From positions 1 to 7,592 of the forward strand of contig DTUG01000200.1 of assembly GCA_012964275.1 (NCBI GenBank): a stretch of DNA of 7,592 nucleotides, given 5' to 3'. The position numbers and the translations under genes are program-made. The stretch is from Fidelibacterota bacterium (GTDB taxonomy: Bacteria; Fidelibacterota; Marinisomatia; Marinisomatales; UBA1611). Every line of letters starts with the position of its first letter. Positions within the stretch are counted from its first letter, which is position 1. The notes beneath the pieces were generated by a model. That model worked only from the letters and a program-made list of their open reading frames with translations, was not told the origin of the DNA and ran no database searches. Below, piece by piece: positions 1 to 6,471 of the stretch.

Positions 1-3000
1 TGCAAACTCCATGGGCAGTGCCAGCTCATCATCCGCCGCCAGCAATACAGACACCGCTTCTGACGGATCACTCTCGTTCCCACTTATATCCACTGCCGTC
101 ACCCAGTATTCCCATGAACCATCGGTCACCGACGCGTCCACAAAGAAAGTGTCCACCGTGGTAAATATATCTGCCGGATCTTCTGAATCCAGGTTATGGC
201 GATAGACCCGGTGGTAGTTGAAATCCTCATCCACCGGCGCTGACCAGCTCACCACTATGCCTTCCCCGGTCTGGTTCGCCATGACACCGCCAGGGATAGC
301 AGGATGGAGATTGTCCACCGAATAACCGGTGGCCGGCTCCGAGTCCAGGAAGAAATTGGGGTCTTCCGTATGAGCGCTTACCATAAAGGTGCTCCAGTAG
401 ATCCCCTGGTCCGTGGAATCGCCCAGGGTGGGCACCACGGTGCTGTAGAGATCCATCCCGTGCCAGGGAACCGTGGTCACATAGTCCCAGAGCTCTCCCG
501 GGGCTTCCGGTACCAGTCGCCAGACAGAGAACTGGGTAAAGTATTGCCATTCACCGGGTGCGCCCGGGTTCCAGACCACGCGCATCTGCCGTCCCTGGTC
601 ATTGGGCACATCCCCCAGAAAAACAATATCGGGCGGCCCTACAAAGCCTTCTTCAAAGAGGTGCACATCGAAGACCACATTGTTCCCTTCGATCGTGAAC
701 GCATTAAACACAAACTGGGGCTGGTACCCATCCGCGGCCGCAATCAGTGTATAGGTCCCATCCACCAGGGGGATATAATAATGACCATTCTCATCGCCCA
801 GGGCAAAAGCATCATACAAATCGTTGAATACATTCACAATAGACCAAACCGGATCATGCTCACCCTGGGTGATGATCATGCCTTCGACAGAGCCGGTGAA
901 CACTGTTACCTGCGTCAGGTTGAAGTCAAGCCAGACATCCCCGAACACTTCCTGGTCATAGATCCAAGCAACATAGTAATCATTCGTCCGGGCTGAAAAA
1001 TCGTAAACACCTTCCGATAGCCACATTTCAAACTCACCCATATCATTGGTCTGGGTTTCCTGGGTCCAGCCTTCATCCGGATGGTGAGCCCTGATCCTAA
1101 CGCCTTGCAAACGTTCGCCGCTCTCGCTCATAGCCATCCCTGAGACCATATACATATCGTCCGTTGGGAATAAATACAAATCTGCCTGGGTGTATTCACC
1201 AGGGTATACCTGTACTTCAATGGTCTCTTCCATATAGCCTTCTGCCCCAGCGGTAACCCAGAATTGTCCAGGGGGTACTTCAAACAGAAACCATCCATTA
1301 TCATCGGTCCAGGTCTCAAACCAGTGATCATCATTGTAGGCTTGTACCCAGGCCTGTGAAATATTATTCGGCTCACCCGCAACCCAAACATGACCTTCGA
1401 TCCAACCATGATCACCACCTTCATCAAGCACAATATTGTACTCAAAATCATCCACATCATCCACAAACACTGATCCATAAAAATCCATATAGCCTTCTGC
1501 CCAGGCATCTACCGCATACTCAAACCCACCAAGGACCCAAAGCTCGTAATAGCCGTCCGAATCGGTGAACCCTTCGGAAGTTATTTCCACATCAGGGTAT
1601 TCTTCATAATGGAACTTAACTCCGGCATCATCGATCATTTCGCCATCCTGATTATGTACATAACCCCAGACCAGGGTCGTATACTCATAGATTGAAAAAT
1701 CAAGGCCGGTCACATCACCATCTACTTCTACAAAATAAAAGGGCGGATAGGCAAAAAGGTTCGGATGGATCTCAAAAAAGTCTTCCAGGATCACAACATA
1801 TTCGCCGGGTGCCGGAAGATCCGTGTGATAGCTACCATCTCCCTGTGTGACCGATAGAAAGAATTCTTCCGGCTCATCATTACCGATAGGAAATACTATC
1901 GCTATCATGCTGGCTGTGGCAGGATCGGTTCCCCCGGATACCGAAAAATCAGATCCGGACCCAACCACGTTCAACACTGCAACATCATCAATACTCTGAT
2001 CACCAGGGTCCAGGCCGGCAAAGAACCAGGTGGCGTTCTGGATCATGGTCATCAAATTAGGCTCCCCTTCATCACCCAGGTTAAATGTCAGCTCCAGGAC
2101 ACCTACTTCAGGATTTTGGTCATCCTCCATACCGTCAGCGACCATCACAGCGGAAACACCCTCTATCTCGTCCATTAGATTGAAATCATCCTCATCGGCA
2201 TCACCATTGAAATTGCTATCAAATAATATCGAGAGCATCCCGATATAGGGCGGCTCACCGCTTGTGTCAAATATCACTGTGATCTGTATCGTCTGATCAT
2301 CTCCTGCCACGATCGTGGCAGACTCTTCACCATTGACCAGGATATCAAAAGCGGTGAGTTGAAAATCATCCAATTCATCACAAACGAAGGTTTTAAAGAT
2401 CATATCCTGTTCATGTTCTGGATTTGATTCGACATAGGCCATGCCATCTTCATATTCTCCGGGAATATGAACATAGGGTTCAGCATCTAGCACTTCAATA
2501 ACGTACTTTTGCCCTTCCTCAATCCAGGCTGGGGATTCAAATTCAAATCTTGACATATCCTGCCAATGATCTTCATCAGGCATTTCTACTGCAAAAGCAT
2601 CACCGGAAATAATTTCTCCATCGAAGGCATTTTCAAGTTCATCACTGACCCAATTTCGTATTACTAACCTTGGCTCACCCACCGGCCACACGGTCAAGAA
2701 TACTTCAGTTAAATAGCCGCTCATCCCGGCAGTGAAACTTTGCCCTCGCTGTGAGCCTTCAGTTGCATTGGTTGGTTCATCCGTATAAGCCTGATCAGTA
2801 TCACATCCTATATTATCATCAAATTCGACTTCAACAATAAAACTAAGTTGCATGTTCTCTGCGTCATTCCATTCACCATCGACATACATTTCAGCCCAGT
2901 GCTCTATTCCACCAACATTATTGGGTTCGTCAGCAGCCCAGTTAGTATAGGTCACTTCTTCTCCTGTGACCCATTCCCAATTCCCTTCTTCGTACTGATC

Positions 3001-4278
3001 GGTGAAGCCAATCCAAACACCACCACCGGTATGTTCAAGAACAAATTCATTTTCTTCATGGGATGCAATGGTCACCATATAAAACTGAATATTTTCATCA
3101 TCGTCACTTTCCAGAGTATCAATGAAATTGTAGGCATCGGTCCAAGTGACTGCAACTGGCGATAAATAATAATGATGCCCTTCAAACTCACCTAAGAAAA
3201 GGAACTCATCATCCGATTCATCCGGGTAGCAAACTACCGTACAACCACCAATACCAGAACCTGCCACCCAACCATAAAGATCAACGCATGATCCTTCGCC
3301 ATCTTCATATCCAGAAACGGAAGCCTGATAAAAGCATTCATCAGTATTTGTAGGGTCTGAAGGTTCTATAACTGCAAATGCTTTCCCATCATAATTTGAA
3401 ATTTCTTCAGTATAAAAAAGATCGGGGTGGTCAAAGGTTACATTTGCAAATGGGATAACGTTTGCCGAAAACCCTTCATCATCCTTGACAATTAGAGAAA
3501 GTCCCGCAGTTGTTGCTGTTTCATAAAGTTCAAAATCTGTTGTACCGCCATCCAGTGGAAGTACGTTTCTTGGTCTGTATACTTCAATATCCCACCCAAA
3601 TGCTTCATCATACTCCATTTTATTCGCAGTTAGAATGCAATCATCAAAATGGTCTTCATCAATTTCTATAGAATAATATCCATTCTCATCTGTGGAGTCT
3701 GTAACGCTTCCATCAGCTGACCATGCAGCCATGACAGAAGCATTCGCGATCACTTCACCTGAAAGTGCATCCTTAACAATTCCACTTAGCGTGATCATTT
3801 GCTCTTCATTGAAAAACAGATCACTTTCCACTTTCCCTGAGATCCGTGGCAATTTGCGTTGGTGTACAGGCTCGCGCGCAACAGCCCGGGAAAGCTCTTC
3901 AGAGATCTTAACCTGTTCAGCGCCAAATATGTTCAGCGTCTGACTCTTCAGGTTAGAAAATGTGCTTAACTTTTTTCTCAGGTCTTTTTGCTTTAGAGCC
4001 TGAATATTTATTTTTCCCAGATTCTGGTATTCTCTACCTTCCATCTTTTTCTTTCTGGCCAGATGTTTCTCCCGGACCTGACGAGCCAGGTCTTGTTCGA
4101 AGCTATTTTTGATCTGGCGGACCTCCTGGACCCTGTCAACATCCACAGGAAAGGTAGACTGGTTCTCAGCCGTATTTTCCTGATTTTGGTCTGTGATATT
4201 TTCCACTTTGCTGTCAATATCAACAGCAAAGAGCATGGAAAGTATGAAAAGGATTACAATAGACAGAGCACGCTTCAT
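1..4278 (-). CDS. Large secreted multi-domain surface protein with C-type lectin-like domain (partial, C-terminus off the left edge)
   Basis: The frame is open for 1426 codons with no stop and continues past base 1. The start is ATG at 4278, with AAGGAG six bases upstream. Residues 1-18 form a signal peptide (MKR, then a hydrophobic stretch ending LFA). Residues 45-110 are rich in K, R, E and Q and probably helical. Then follow: a carboxypeptidase-regulatory-like module (about 161-254), a second looser one (256-310), a Cys cluster (C315, C331, C346, C350), a C-type lectin-like domain (366-486), a beta-sandwich bracketed by C492 and C633, a region with an EF-hand-like loop (687-698), four or five tandem regulatory-like modules (about 788-1212) and two fibronectin-III-like modules (about 1215-1412). 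No catalytic motif was recognised. The protein is strongly acidic outside the helical part. I infer an adhesin or carbohydrate-binding surface protein; the exact role and ligand are unknown. It is divergent from the barrel gene at 4499. Confidence 0.93.
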   Translation of the reverse strand, partial: MKRALSIVILFILSMLFAVDIDSKVENITDQNQENTAENQSTFPVDVDRVQEVRQIKNSFEQDLARQVREKHLARKKKMEGREYQNLGKINIQALKQKDLRKKLSTFSNLKSQTLNIFGAEQVKISEELSRAVAREPVHQRKLPRISGKVESDLFFNEEQMITLSGIVKDALSGEVIANASVMAAWSADGSVTDSTDENGYYSIEIDEDHFDDCILTANKMEYDEAFGWDIEVYRPRNVLPLDGGTTDFELYETATTAGLSLIVKDDEGFSANVIPFANVTFDHPDLFYTEEISNYDGKAFAVIEPSDPTNTDECFYQASVSGYEDGEGSCVDLYGWVAGSGIGGCTVVCYPDESDDEFLFLGEFEGHHYYLSPVAVTWTDAYNFIDTLESDDDENIQFYMVTIASHEENEFVLEHTGGGVWIGFTDQYEEGNWEWVTGEEVTYTNWAADEPNNVGGIEHWAEMYVDGEWNDAENMQLSFIVEVEFDDNIGCDTDQAYTDEPTNATEGSQRGQSFTAGMSGYLTEVFLTVWPVGEPRLVIRNWVSDELENAFDGEIISGDAFAVEMPDEDHWQDMSRFEFESPAWIEEGQKYVIEVLDAEPYVHIPGEYEDGMAYVESNPEHEQDMIFKTFVCDELDDFQLTAFDILVNGEESATIVAGDDQTIQITVIFDTSGEPPYIGMLSILFDSNFNGDADEDDFNLMDEIEGVSAVMVADGMEDDQNPEVGVLELTFNLGDEGEPNLMTMIQNATWFFAGLDPGDQSIDDVAVLNVVGSGSDFSVSGGTDPATASMIAIVFPIGNDEPEEFFLSVTQGDGSYHTDLPAPGEYVVILEDFFEIHPNLFAYPPFYFVEVDGDVTGLDFSIYEYTTLVWGYVHNQDGEMIDDAGVKFHYEEYPDVEITSEGFTDSDGYYELWVLGGFEYAVDAWAEGYMDFYGSVFVDDVDDFEYNIVLDEGGDHGWIEGHVWVAGEPNNISQAWVQAYNDDHWFETWTDDNGWFLFEVPPGQFWVTAGAEGYMEETIEVQVYPGEYTQADLYLFPTDDMYMVSGMAMSESGERLQGVRIRAHHPDEGWTQETQTNDMGEFEMWLSEGVYDFSARTNDYYVAWIYDQEVFGDVWLDFNLTQVTVFTGSVEGMIITQGEHDPVWSIVNVFNDLYDAFALGDENGHYYIPLVDGTYTLIAAADGYQPQFVFNAFTIEGNNVVFDVHLFEEGFVGPPDIVFLGDVPNDQGRQMRVVWNPGAPGEWQYFTQFSVWRLVPEAPGELWDYVTTVPWHGMDLYSTVVPTLGDSTDQGIYWSTFMVSAHTEDPNFFLDSEPATGYSVDNLHPAIPGGVMANQTGEGIVVSWSAPVDEDFNYHRVYRHNLDSEDPADIFTTVDTFFVDASVTDGSWEYWVTAVDISGNESDPSEAVSVLLAADDELALPMEFA
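43..636 (-). other. Fibronectin-III-like modules (residues about 1215-1412)
   Basis: The second module is the clearer: it begins PAIPGGVMANQ, has VVSWSAP and YHRVYRH, and ends with SWEYWVTAVDISGNES before SDPSEAVSV, a textbook last two strands of a fibronectin type III fold. The first module (about 1215-1320) has MRVVWNPG and a long insert and is less certain. The visible protein then ends AADDELALPMEFA at the window edge. Confidence 0.7.
1230..1247. repeat. 18-bp direct repeat, copy 1
   Basis: The plus strand reads CCATATAGCCTTCTGCCC, identical to 1485-1502. On the coding strand it gives the AEGYM turn of the tandem module near residue 1012. Confidence 0.8.
1485..1502. repeat. 18-bp direct repeat, copy 2
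   Basis: Identical to 1230-1247. It encodes the matching AEGYM turn in the preceding module, 255 bp (85 codons) away, one module length. Confidence 0.8.
2185..2220 (-). other. EF-hand or dockerin-like calcium loop (residues 687-698)
   Basis: The twelve residues read DSNFNGDADEDD. Acidic or amide residues fall at positions 1, 3, 5, 9 and 12 and glycine at 6, matching the EF-hand loop pattern. Only one loop is seen and no paired helices are obvious, so this may be an isolated calcium site that stiffens a beta domain rather than a real dockerin. Confidence 0.5.
2821..3183 (-). other. C-type lectin-like domain within the large surface protein (residues about 366-486)
   Basis: The segment starts HHYYLSPVAVTWTDAY, the usual opening of this fold (a Y..S...W..A pattern). 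It continues with a VTIAS..EN segment, the core WIGF at 422-425, EPNN at 451-454 and WND at 470-472. EPN and WND are the motifs that hold calcium and bind mannose-type sugars in animal and some bacterial C-type lectins. The length of about 120 residues is normal for the fold. No cysteine lies inside the domain, so the two classical disulfides are absent, as in many bacterial versions. Sugar binding is inferred from the motifs, not shown. Confidence 0.85.
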
Positions 4279-4284
4279 GGATAT

Positions 4285-4290
4285 CTCCTT
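4285..4290 (-). promoter_or_regulatory. Shine-Dalgarno site of the large surface-protein gene
   Basis: On the minus strand this reads AAGGAG, six bases before the ATG at 4278. It fixes the start of the long frame and is the only convincing Shine-Dalgarno sequence in front of any gene in the window. Confidence 0.85.
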
Positions 4291-4305
4291 TTTTCTGATA
4301 AGTTA

Positions 4306-4311
4306 ATTATA
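4306..4311 (-). promoter_or_regulatory. Possible -10 box for the large surface-protein gene
   Basis: The minus strand reads TATAAT, 27 bases upstream of the start codon, which would give a leader of about 20 bases containing the Shine-Dalgarno site. No convincing -35 box lies 16-18 bases further upstream. The surrounding DNA is AT-rich, so the match could be chance. Confidence 0.35.
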
Positions 4312-4422
4312 ACTTTAAACAAGAGGCGTGCTCGAAAAAGGGTAATCCGAACTTACAATTTGGTTAACAAGATATCAAACAATTGCAGAAATGCGTCATT
4401 ATTATACCATTGGATAAAACTG

Positions 4423-4452
4423 TTGCAGGGATAAATATATTAACCTTATAAT
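4423..4452 (+). promoter_or_regulatory. Possible promoter for the barrel gene
   Basis: TATAAT at 4447-4452 is a perfect -10 box; TTGCAG at 4423-4428 is a weak -35 (3 of 6) with an 18-bp spacer. The predicted transcription start, near 4459, falls at the edge of the Fur-box match, the arrangement expected for repression. The region is AT-rich and the organism's promoter consensus is unknown. Confidence 0.45.
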
Positions 4453-4459
4453 TATTATT

Positions 4460-4478
4460 GAGAATTAGTCTCATTATC
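4460..4478 (+). promoter_or_regulatory. Putative Fur box
   Basis: GAGAATTAGTCTCATTATC matches the classical 19-base Fur box GATAATGATAATCATTATC at 14 of 19 positions, with the right half (TCATTATC) perfect. It also contains the inverted repeat TGAGA-attag-TCTCA (4459-4473). It lies 20 bases before the ATG at 4499 and just after a TATAAT, so binding would block transcription of the barrel gene. The match is what is seen; iron control is inferred. Confidence 0.6.
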
Positions 4479-4498
4479 AATAGTATAAGAATCTGAAA

Positions 4499-5215
4499 AT
4501 GACTTATTTGAAATTCCACATGATGCTTATAAAAATATTTATTTGCTTCACGGCATTCGCATTTAGTGATAGCCGGATCTATGTCTGGACCTACGAATAC
4601 CAAACCATGGAAAAAGGCGCAGCAGAAGTGGAACATTATCTAACCTTTAAGGGTAATGATCGGTATACTACAGAGAATGCGGTAACCACTATCCATAATA
4701 TTGAACTTGAGATCGGAATGAATGACCGCTTTGATGTTGGCCTATACCAAAACTTTTCCCAAGCACCTGAAGGTAACCTGAGATATGACGGATATAAGAT
4801 TCGGATGCGCTACAGACTCAGTGAAAAAGGCACATTTATCCTGGACCCGCTGCTGTATATGGAGTATAAAGGAACACCAGATTTTTCCACCCATGTTCTG
4901 GAAGGCAAACTTATCCTGGCTAAAGATATGGGCAATTTAAATATAGCCCTTAACCCGGTTATTGAAACTGCTTTAAGCAGTAGAGAAAACGTAACAGAAT
5001 TCAAATATAATGCGGGGATCTCTTACCGGGTGAATCCTCTATTAGCCCTGGGGCTGGAAATAAAAGGTACTGGTGATCAACTTTTTATGGGGCCCGTGGT
5101 CTCTCATGGTGTGGATGGTCTCTGGATAGCAATCGGTTCCGCCTTCGCACTAAATAATATATCAAACGGTCATAATCCTTTTCAAATCCGTTTGATCACA
5201 GGTATTCATTTTTAG
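4499..5215 (+). CDS. Outer-membrane beta-barrel protein, putatively Fur-regulated
   Basis: The 238-residue product has a hydrophobic N-terminus (about residues 8-22, ending FTAFAFS) that fits a signal peptide. The rest is alternating hydrophobic and polar strands such as HNIELEIGMNDRFDVGLYQ, YKIRMRYRL, LDPLLYMEYKG, AGISYRVNPLLALGLEIKG and GLWIAIGSAFAL, and it ends IRLITGIHF with the terminal phenylalanine typical of barrel proteins. About ten to twelve strands are plausible. The first ATG is used here; ATGs at 4520 and 4523 would also leave a signal peptide, and none has a Shine-Dalgarno. I do not recognise a named family. The YEYxTMEKGxxEVE opening resembles uncharacterised barrel proteins of Gram-negative bacteria. 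The Fur-box match suggests a metal-related role, unproven. A 101-bp gap follows before the lipoprotein gene. Confidence 0.85.
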   Translation: MTYLKFHMMLIKIFICFTAFAFSDSRIYVWTYEYQTMEKGAAEVEHYLTFKGNDRYTTENAVTTIHNIELEIGMNDRFDVGLYQNFSQAPEGNLRYDGYKIRMRYRLSEKGTFILDPLLYMEYKGTPDFSTHVLEGKLILAKDMGNLNIALNPVIETALSSRENVTEFKYNAGISYRVNPLLALGLEIKGTGDQLFMGPVVSHGVDGLWIAIGSAFALNNISNGHNPFQIRLITGIHF

Positions 5216-5231
5216 TTATATCCTATAAAAT

Positions 5232-5265
5232 ATTGGTTCTATCTTAGCAGTATCGATTGGTTCTA
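5232..5265. repeat. Short direct repeat in the 5216-5316 gap
   Basis: ATTGGTTCTA occurs at 5232-5241 and again at 5256-5265, 24 bases apart, a little over two helical turns. No hairpin followed by a T-run is seen, so there is no clear terminator between the barrel and lipoprotein genes. Confidence 0.4.
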
Positions 5266-5295
5266 ATACCACTTCAGTACAAAGCAAACAGTAGA

Positions 5296-5301
5296 TATAC
5301 T
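5296..5301 (+). promoter_or_regulatory. Possible -10 box close to the lipoprotein start
   Basis: TATACT ends 15 bases before the ATG at 5317, so a transcript from it would have only about 8 bases of leader. The -35 region is weak (TTCAGT, 3 of 6). No Shine-Dalgarno is present in TTACACATTTGATTAA before the ATG. Confidence 0.3.
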
Positions 5302-5316
5302 TACACATTTGATTAA

Positions 5317-6363
5317 ATGAAGTTTCAATTTTTATTAATCACCTTTTTATTTTTCTATACTGGTTGCAGTAAAGAAAAGAAATATTCGGATCACCTTATA
5401 CAAAAGGAAGAAACACATTTTAAAAATCTTCGCCAATTAACATTCTCGGGTGAGAACGCGGAAGCGTATTTTAGTGCCGACGGAGAAAACCTGATTTTCC
5501 AGGCACATGACGGTGACAGCCTTTGCGACCAGATCTATATTATGGATATTGCTTCAGGCTCTACAGAATTGGTCTCAACCGGTGCTGGGGTCACTACCTG
5601 CAGTTTTTTCAAATATCCGAATGATGATGGCATTATTTATGCATCCACCCACCTGGTTGATCCGGACTGCCCGCCCAAGCCGGATTTCAGCCATGGTTAC
5701 ATCTGGAAACTCTATCCCGGTTACGACATTTTCCAGGCTGCAGTGGACGGCTCGAACCTCCAGCGTCTTACCGACACACCGGGTTACGATGCCGAAGCCA
5801 CGTTTTCATTTGATGGCAAGAAAATTATCTATACTTCCCTAGCCAGCGGTGATTTAGAACTGTGGTCCATGAATTCAGATGGCTCGGAAAAACAGCAGTT
5901 AACAAGCAGAATGGGTTATGATGGTGGGGCTTTTTACAATTATGACGGTTCCAAAATAGTCTGGCGGGCATATTACCCTGAAACAGATCAGGAGATTGCT
6001 GACTACAAAGTTTTGCTTGCGGAAAATTCAATCAGGCCTATGGCATTGCAACTATGGACAATGAACTTAGATGGTACAAATAAAAAACAGGTAACCAATA
6101 ACAATGCAGCAAACTTTGGCCCTTTTTTCTTTCCAAAAAGGGATCGAATTATCTTTTCATCAAACATGCATGATAAAAAAGGCCGCGATTTCGATCTTTA
6201 CGTTATTGATGCAGATGGAACGGGTTTGGAAAGAATCACCTATTTCGATGGGTTTGATGGCTTCCCGATGTTTAGCCCTGATGGGAAATTTTTGGTTTTT
6301 GCATCCAATCGCAATCAGAAAAAGCACGGTGATACTAATATTTTTATTTGTGAATGGAAATAG
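5317..6363 (+). CDS. TolB-like beta-propeller lipoprotein (PD40 repeats)
   Basis: The 348-residue product starts MKFQ, then a hydrophobic stretch and the lipobox YTGC with C17 as the lipidated residue, so it should be anchored in a membrane facing the periplasm or outside. Five PD40/TolB-type blades are visible, each with an xxLT...-F/Y-S-DGxxIxF..... pattern: about 38-77, 148-186, 193-222, 257-299 and 304-347. The clearest is the last (ERIT..DGFDGFPMFSPDGKFLVFASNR). Between blades 1 and 2 there is an insert with C95 and C118, and C70 lies at the end of blade 1; C70/C95 could form a disulfide. No peptidase domain follows, unlike propeller-containing S9 peptidases, so it is a stand-alone propeller, likely for protein or ligand binding. 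It is not TolB itself, which lacks a lipobox and has a separate N-terminal domain. Confidence 0.9.
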   Translation: MKFQFLLITFLFFYTGCSKEKKYSDHLIQKEETHFKNLRQLTFSGENAEAYFSADGENLIFQAHDGDSLCDQIYIMDIASGSTELVSTGAGVTTCSFFKYPNDDGIIYASTHLVDPDCPPKPDFSHGYIWKLYPGYDIFQAAVDGSNLQRLTDTPGYDAEATFSFDGKKIIYTSLASGDLELWSMNSDGSEKQQLTSRMGYDGGAFYNYDGSKIVWRAYYPETDQEIADYKVLLAENSIRPMALQLWTMNLDGTNKKQVTNNNAANFGPFFFPKRDRIIFSSNMHDKKGRDFDLYVIDADGTGLERITYFDGFDGFPMFSPDGKFLVFASNRNQKKHGDTNIFICEWK

Positions 6364-6369
6364 GTGTCC

Positions 6370-6385
6370 TTATAATGAATTATAA
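6370..6385. repeat. Perfect inverted repeat TTATAAT-GA-ATTATAA
   Basis: Seven-base arms flank a two-base centre, starting seven bases after the lipoprotein stop codon. The centre is too small for an RNA hairpin loop and no T-run follows, so it is not a typical terminator. It could be an operator for a dimeric regulator or an AT-rich coincidence. Confidence 0.4.
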
Positions 6386-6404
6386 ACTTGCGGTCTGAAC
6401 AGAA

Positions 6405-6471
6405 CTATTAATAAGTCAGATCGCTTTATTTATCTAAATAATTTCAGCACCTATAATAAGATTTCAGATCG
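6405..6471. repeat. Imperfect direct repeat before the phosphoesterase gene
   Basis: CTATTAATAAGTCAGATCG (6405-6423) recurs as CTATAATAAG plus ATTTCAGATCG (6451-6471). TCAGATCG is identical in both (6416-6423 and 6464-6471), and the second copy ends at the base before the ATG. The unit spacing is about 46-48 bases. It may be a duplicated promoter segment or control site. Confidence 0.4.
6452..6457 (+). promoter_or_regulatory. Possible -10 box close to the phosphoesterase start
   Basis: TATAAT ends 14 bases before the ATG at 6472, with a weak -35 (TTTATC, 3 of 6) 17 bases upstream. A transcript would have a leader of only a few bases, and no Shine-Dalgarno is present. Confidence 0.35.

Larger units (their letters stand above)
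643..1914 (-). other. Tandem carboxypeptidase-regulatory-like beta modules (residues about 788-1212)
   Basis: Roughly 80-residue units recur at about 788-866, 868-952, 957-1035, 1042-1122 and 1125-1212. Most share the outline GxVxxxxGexixxAxVxaxx...T..DGxyxf.vppGxYxvxAxaeGY, for example TDSDGYYELW, TDDNGWFLFE, TNDMGEFEMW and GDENGHYYIP, each followed by an A-x-GY-like turn. The first unit is the most divergent. Such modules are common as rigid spacers in secreted proteins of Bacteroidota-like bacteria. They carry no enzyme residues. Confidence 0.75.

Noticed and set aside
304..996. A 230-codon plus-strand open frame opposite the large protein gene
   Set aside because: It lies wholly antisense to the 1426-codon gene, which has recognisable domains; the translation has no signal, domain or ribosome site and is a shadow of GC-rich coding DNA.
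1..4278. CRISPR-like or mobile-element repeats in the long gene
   Set aside because: The repeats are protein modules with diverged DNA and a single 18-bp identity; there are no regular spacers, terminal inverted repeats or transposase.
4364..4410. A second minus-strand promoter with TATAAT at 4401-4406
   Set aside because: The -10 match is perfect, but no -35 is seen and the region is AT-rich; the closer box at 4306-4311 fits the gene better.
4063..4434. A plus-strand open frame of 123 codons spanning the adhesin start and the divergent gap
   Set aside because: It covers the signal-peptide coding region of the minus gene and its promoter; the translation shows no convincing protein character.
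5216..5316. A rho-independent terminator between the barrel and lipoprotein genes
   Set aside because: No GC-rich stem followed by a T-run is present; only a short direct repeat is seen.
5507..5842. A plus-strand frame of 111 codons within the lipoprotein gene
   Set aside because: It overlaps conserved propeller blades in another frame and has no supporting feature.
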